Positions 60,492 to 64,000 of a DNA stretch of 64,000 bases are shown piece by piece. The position numbers and the translations under genes are program-made. The notes under the pieces were generated by a model that ran no database searches, had not been told where the DNA came from, and saw nothing but the letters and a program-made list of their open reading frames with translations. Each line of letters begins with the position of its first letter. Position 1 is the stretch's first letter. This DNA comes from DTWD01 sp963662965 (GTDB lineage: Bacteria > Acidobacteriota > Vicinamibacteria > Vicinamibacterales > UBA8438): NCBI GenBank assembly GCA_963662965.1, contig OY759970.1:3038001-3102000 (forward strand), given 5' to 3'.

Positions 60492-62495
60492 ATGAGTAAC
60501 GGCGACCTGCACTGGATCGCGACCTACATCTGGGGGATCGCCGACGACGTCCTCCGAGACCTCTACGTCCGCGGCAAGTACCGGGACGTCATCCTGCCGA
60601 TGACGGTGCTGCGCCGGCTGGACGCGGTGCTGGTGGACAGCAAGCCGAACGTGCTCGAGATGAAGGCGGTGCTCGACCAGACCGGCGTCGTCGCGCAGGA
60701 CGCGGCCCTCCGGCAGGCGGCGGGTCAGGCCTTCTACAACACCTCGAAGTTCACCCTGCGCGACCTCCGGGCCCGCGCGAGCCGGCAGCAGCTCAGGGCC
60801 GACTTCGAGGCCTACCTCGACGGCTTCTCGCCCAACGTACAGGACATTCTCGAGAACTTCGAGTTCCGTAACCAGATCCCGCGGCTCTCGAAGGCCGACG
60901 CCCTGGGTACGCTCATTGAGAAGATTACCTCGCCGGACGTCAACCTCAGCCCAGCCCCGGTAAAGCACGCTGACGACTCGGTCCGGTATCCCGGCCTCGA
61001 CAACCACGGGATGGGCTCAATCTTCGAGGAGTTGGTCCGCCGCTTCAACGAGGAGAACAACGAGGAGGCGGGCGAGCACTGGACGCCGCGCGACGCCGTG
61101 CGGCTGATGGCGACGCTCGTCTTCCTGCCCGTCGCCGACGAGCTCAAGTCTGGCACCTACCTGCTCTACGACGGTGCCTGCGGCACCGGCGGGATGCTCA
61201 CCGTCGCCGAGGAGACGCTGGGCCAGCTTGCGGCCGAGCGCGGCCAGGACGTTTCCACGCACTTGTTCGGCCAGGAGATCAACGCCGAGACCTACGCCAT
61301 CTGCACGGCCGACCTGCTGCTGAAGGGCGAGGGCGAGGCGGCCGACAACATCGTCGGCGGCCCGGAGCACTCCACCCTCGCCAACGACGCCTTCCCGTCC
61401 CGCGAGTTCGACTTCATGCTCTCCAACCCGCCCTACGGCAAGAGCTGGAAGACCGACCTGGAGCGCATGGGCGGTAAGAAGGCTATGCGCGACCCGCGCT
61501 TCGTCATCGAGCACGCCGGCGATCCCGAGTACTCCCTGGTCACCCGCTCCAGCGACGGTCAGATGCTCTTCCTCGCCAACAAGCTCTCGAAGATGAAGCA
61601 GGACACGCCGCTCGGCAGCCGCATCGCCGAGGTGCACAACGGCAGCTCGCTGTTCACCGGCGACGCCGGCCAGGGCGAGAGCAACATCCGCCGCTGGATC
61701 ATCGAGAACGACTGGCTGGAGGCGATCGTCGCCCTCCCACTCAATATGTTCTACAACACCGGCATCGCCACCTACATTTGGGTGCTTACCAACCGCAAGC
61801 CCGAGCACCGCAAGGGCAGGGTGCAGTTGATCGACGCCACGAAGTGGTACCGGCCGCTCCGCAAGAACCTCGGCAAGAAGAACTGCGAACTGGGCGAGGA
61901 CGACATCGCCTGCATCTGCGACACCTTCCTCGCCTTCGAAGAGACCGAGCAGAGCAAGATTTTAGACAACGCCGCGTTCGGCTACTGGAAGGTAACCGTC
62001 GACCGGCCGCTACGCATCGCAGGTGCCGACCCGAACCGCGCCTACAAGGCGGCGGAGATCAAGGCGCTGAAGGAGAACGGCAAACGCAGCGAGGATGCGC
62101 CACCGGTCCTCCGGAAGATCCACAAGCGCGGCACGGAGGCCGACCCGCTGCGCGGCCTGTTCGCGGCCAACGTCAACGGCCGGCCGGCTGTCGTGGAGTA
62201 CGAGCCGGATACCGACCTGCGCGACACCGAGGAGATCCCGCTGCAGGAAGACGGCGGCATCGAGGCGTTCCTGCGGCGCGAGGTCCTGCCGTACGCGGCC
62301 GACGCCTGGTACCAGGCGGATAGTGTGAAGGTCGGCTACGAGATCAGCTTCACGCGCTACTTCTACACGCCGAAGCCGATGCGGACGCTGGCAGAGATTC
62401 GGGCGGATATTCTGGAGCTGGAGCTGGAGCAGGAGACGGAGGGGCTGCTGGCCGAGATCCTCGGCGGCGACGAACAGCGGGAGACGACTGCATGA
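60492..62495 (+). CDS. hsdM: Type I restriction-modification DNA methyltransferase subunit HsdM
   Basis: 667 residues. N6-adenine methyltransferase that marks the host DNA in a type I restriction system. HsdM_N helical domain at about residues 5-140; SAM-binding motif I LYDGACGTGGML (225-236); catalytic motif IV SNPPYGKSW (311-319); the EHWTPRD lead-in (195-201) is typical. The C-terminal part is longer than in E. coli HsdM, as in many LldI-like forms. The ATG at 60492 begins MSNGDLHWIA, matching the family start. The stop overlaps hicB by 4 nt. hsdS and hsdR are not seen and should lie beyond the window's right edge. Confidence 0.93.
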   Translation: MSNGDLHWIATYIWGIADDVLRDLYVRGKYRDVILPMTVLRRLDAVLVDSKPNVLEMKAVLDQTGVVAQDAALRQAAGQAFYNTSKFTLRDLRARASRQQLRADFEAYLDGFSPNVQDILENFEFRNQIPRLSKADALGTLIEKITSPDVNLSPAPVKHADDSVRYPGLDNHGMGSIFEELVRRFNEENNEEAGEHWTPRDAVRLMATLVFLPVADELKSGTYLLYDGACGTGGMLTVAEETLGQLAAERGQDVSTHLFGQEINAETYAICTADLLLKGEGEAADNIVGGPEHSTLANDAFPSREFDFMLSNPPYGKSWKTDLERMGGKKAMRDPRFVIEHAGDPEYSLVTRSSDGQMLFLANKLSKMKQDTPLGSRIAEVHNGSSLFTGDAGQGESNIRRWIIENDWLEAIVALPLNMFYNTGIATYIWVLTNRKPEHRKGRVQLIDATKWYRPLRKNLGKKNCELGEDDIACICDTFLAFEETEQSKILDNAAFGYWKVTVDRPLRIAGADPNRAYKAAEIKALKENGKRSEDAPPVLRKIHKRGTEADPLRGLFAANVNGRPAVVEYEPDTDLRDTEEIPLQEDGGIEAFLRREVLPYAADAWYQADSVKVGYEISFTRYFYTPKPMRTLAEIRADILELELEQETEGLLAEILGGDEQRETTA

Positions 62496-62704
62496 CTGAG
62501 ATCATCTTCGAAATCACCGAAGACGAAATGGACGGCGGGTACTCGGCAAACGCCCTCGGGTACGGCATTCACACCCAGGGTGAGTCTGTCGAGGAGATCC
62601 GCAGCAACGTCAAGGAGGCCGTCGACTGCTACTTCGACGACACCATGCCGCGACCGAAGTTGATCCGGTTGCACTTCGTGCGGGACGAGGTTCTCGTGGC
62701 ATGA
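62492..62704 (+). CDS. hicB: HicB-family antitoxin
   Basis: 70 residues: TEIIFEITEDEMDGGYSANA, LGYGIHTQGESVEEIRSNVK and EAVDCYFDD form the partial RNase H-like fold of HicB proteins. No separate C-terminal DNA-binding domain, so it is a short form. It neutralises HicA. The ATG overlaps the hsdM stop (ATGA) and its stop overlaps hicA (ATGA), so translation of all three is coupled. The antitoxin-first order is the reverse of the classic hicAB. Confidence 0.88.
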   Translation: MTEIIFEITEDEMDGGYSANALGYGIHTQGESVEEIRSNVKEAVDCYFDDTMPRPKLIRLHFVRDEVLVA

Positions 62705-62943
62705 AGTTGCCCCGCAACGTGAGCGGCGCGACGCTGCAAGCGGCGCTTCGACGCCTGGGGTACGACACCGTGCGACAGCGAGGCTCCCACGTGCGGATCA
62801 CGACGCAGATCAACGGTGAACATCATGAGGTGATCCCGCTGCACACTCCGATCAGGACGAAGACGCTGTCGAGCATCCTGAAGAGCGTTGCCAGGCACCA
62901 CGAAATAACCGTCGAAGAGCTTCTCCGTGAACTCGACCTGTGA
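62701..62943 (+). CDS. hicA: HicA-family mRNA interferase toxin
   Basis: 80 residues with the double-stranded RNA-binding-like fold of HicA/YcfA: LQAALRRLGYDTVRQRGSHV has the active His in RGSH; VIPLHTPIRTKTLSSILKSV and ITVEELLREL complete it. It cuts mRNA and blocks translation when HicB is lost. Located inside a restriction operon, it could punish cells that lose or shut down the system. That role is inference. Confidence 0.9.
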   Translation: MKLPRNVSGATLQAALRRLGYDTVRQRGSHVRITTQINGEHHEVIPLHTPIRTKTLSSILKSVARHHEITVEELLRELDL

Positions 62944-62959
62944 ACTCGGGGAGCGAGCG

Positions 62960-64000
62960 ATGAAGGACGCGCCGAAGGTCTATCTCGCCAGGGCTGGTCG
63001 ACATGGCGACGACGAGGATTACGCGCTTGAGCACAACCTCGCCGTGATCGGCTTCCTGGAGGTGCCGTCTCTGGCAGGCGCACAAGACTACGACGCGATG
63101 GTCCAGCTCGTGCAAGACGCGTGGCCCGATGGGCAGCCTCGCGCCCTCGGGAACTTTGCCAGACAACTGTGGGCCTTCGCGGGTGCGATGCAGGAGGGCG
63201 ACCTCGTCGTCTTGCCACGCAAGATCACGGCGCAGATCGCTATTGGCCGGGTCACGGGGCCGTATCGATACGCCGAGGTGAACACGACCTGGCGGCACAC
63301 ACGGCCCGTGGAGTGGATGCGGCCGGACATCCCCCGCGCCACGTTCGAACAGGACCTACTCTATTCGTTCGGCGCGTTCATGACGGTCTGCAACATCTCC
63401 CGGAATGATGCCGCCCGGCGTGTCGCAGCGGTCCTCGAAGGCAAGCCTGATCCTGGCCTCTCTGTCCCCACAAAGGCGCCGGTGCCGACGGATATCGAAA
63501 CCCCAGAGGTACCAGACCTGACGCAGCTGGCGCACGACCAAATTGTGGCGCGGATCCAGTCACGGTTTACCGGGCATGCCCTGGCGCGGCTGGTGGCTGC
63601 GGTGCTGCAAGCCGACGGGTGGGAGACGAAGATCTCGCCGCCAGGGGCTGACGGGGGCGTAGACATTCTCGCGGGACGTGGCTCACTGGGGTTGGACGCG
63701 CCACGTCTCTGCGTGCAGGTCAAGTCGCAGAACAGTCCTTCCGACGTCACGGTGTACCGCACCTTGCAGGGGACGATGCAGACGTTCAAGGCGGAGCAGG
63801 GGTTGCTCGTCTGTTGGGGCGGGGTGAACAAAGTGGTTCTGGCAGAGTCGAGGCAGGGCCACTTCATGGTGCGTCTGTGGGACAGCCGTGACCTTATGAG
63901 AGCCATCTACCGAACTTACGAACGCCTCCCGGCGGAGATCCAGGCGGAATTACCCCTGAAGCAAGTGTGGATACTTGTCGCCGAGGAGTCTTCGGAATGA
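62960..64000 (+). CDS. Mrr-like restriction endonuclease with N-terminal reader-like domain
   Basis: 346 residues, ending at the last base of the window. Residues about 195-345 are an Mrr_cat PD-(D/E)xK nuclease: LVAAVLQADGWETKISPPGA, Asp in DGGVDILA (231-235) and QVK in LCVQVKSQNSP (252-255). Residues 1-130 (EGDLVVLPRKITAQIAIGRV near 79) resemble a PUA/EVE-like fold that may read modified bases or bind nucleic acid. ATG 62960 follows GGGGAG by 7 nt and hicA by 16 bp, so it is in the hsdM operon. It might be a modification-dependent nuclease working beside the type I system. Confidence 0.8.
   Translation: MKDAPKVYLARAGRHGDDEDYALEHNLAVIGFLEVPSLAGAQDYDAMVQLVQDAWPDGQPRALGNFARQLWAFAGAMQEGDLVVLPRKITAQIAIGRVTGPYRYAEVNTTWRHTRPVEWMRPDIPRATFEQDLLYSFGAFMTVCNISRNDAARRVAAVLEGKPDPGLSVPTKAPVPTDIETPEVPDLTQLAHDQIVARIQSRFTGHALARLVAAVLQADGWETKISPPGADGGVDILAGRGSLGLDAPRLCVQVKSQNSPSDVTVYRTLQGTMQTFKAEQGLLVCWGGVNKVVLAESRQGHFMVRLWDSRDLMRAIYRTYERLPAEIQAELPLKQVWILVAEESSE

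Noticed and set aside
1..64000. CRISPR arrays, rRNA or tRNA genes
   Set aside because: I read through for spaced direct repeats and conserved RNA motifs and saw none; a covariance search would be decisive.

Overview
This is a high-GC bacterial window dominated by mobile DNA. It looks like a plastic accessory region or genomic island in which single host genes sit between many insertion sequences (IS). The host may be an Acidobacteriota-like organism. That rests on repeated 5' ends of Ser/Thr kinase genes of the GSRLGHYDVTALIGEGGMG type and on secreted PQQ and beta-propeller proteins, so it is inference only. Plasmid (RepA), phage (terminase, integrases) and chromosomal (def, pyk) genes are mixed together. 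I saw no rRNA, tRNA or CRISPR array.

Layout. Bases 1-2700: a tyrosine recombinase cut by the window edge, a scrambled copy of its surroundings, IS5-family remains, a DinB-like pseudogene and a 119-bp MITE. Bases 2700-7150: def (peptide deformylase), a decayed rve-type IS inserted in a defence-type helicase gene, an IS1595 scrap and a secreted M20 peptidase. Bases 7150-13700: a 166-bp MITE family, two IS256-family elements and a run of small genes on the minus strand (HNH nuclease, lipoprotein, one-helix membrane protein). Bases 13700-22000: nested ISs around a one-gene AAA-ATPase/DUF4435 protein (PARIS-like) and a rhomboid protease. Bases 22050-26080: a two-gene operon of a TrlF/PHP-SMC ATPase and an AlbA_2/HATPase protein. 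Bases 26150-33000: IS scars around a PhoX fragment and pyruvate kinase, and an IS6-family transposase gene split by a group II intron that has lost nearly all of its reverse transcriptase. Bases 33000-38500: a PQQ sugar dehydrogenase, a secreted beta-propeller and a beta-barrel protein; the first two are bracketed by orphan kinase 5' ends. Bases 38400-44700: a plasmid RepA remnant, a DUF6933 gene, a HepT/MntA toxin-antitoxin pair and more ISs. Bases 44800-48350: phage remains, a second copy of the integrase and a nucleoside deoxyribosyltransferase. Bases 48500-57050: an overlapping recC-recB-recD operon. Bases 57200-59320: an IS110 scrap and a two-frame ISAzo13 element. Bases 60490-64000: a defence operon hsdM-hicB-hicA-Mrr-like nuclease that continues past the window.

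How the genes work together. Several loci act on foreign DNA: RecBCD, the HsdM operon with a HicBA pair nested inside it, the AAA/DUF4435 protein, the TrlF pair and HepT/MntA. The ISs appear to have built and eroded this region. Many insertions are nested and can be ordered in time, and two MITE families have TIRs: one plausibly derives from the resident IS6-type elements, the other has no visible parent.
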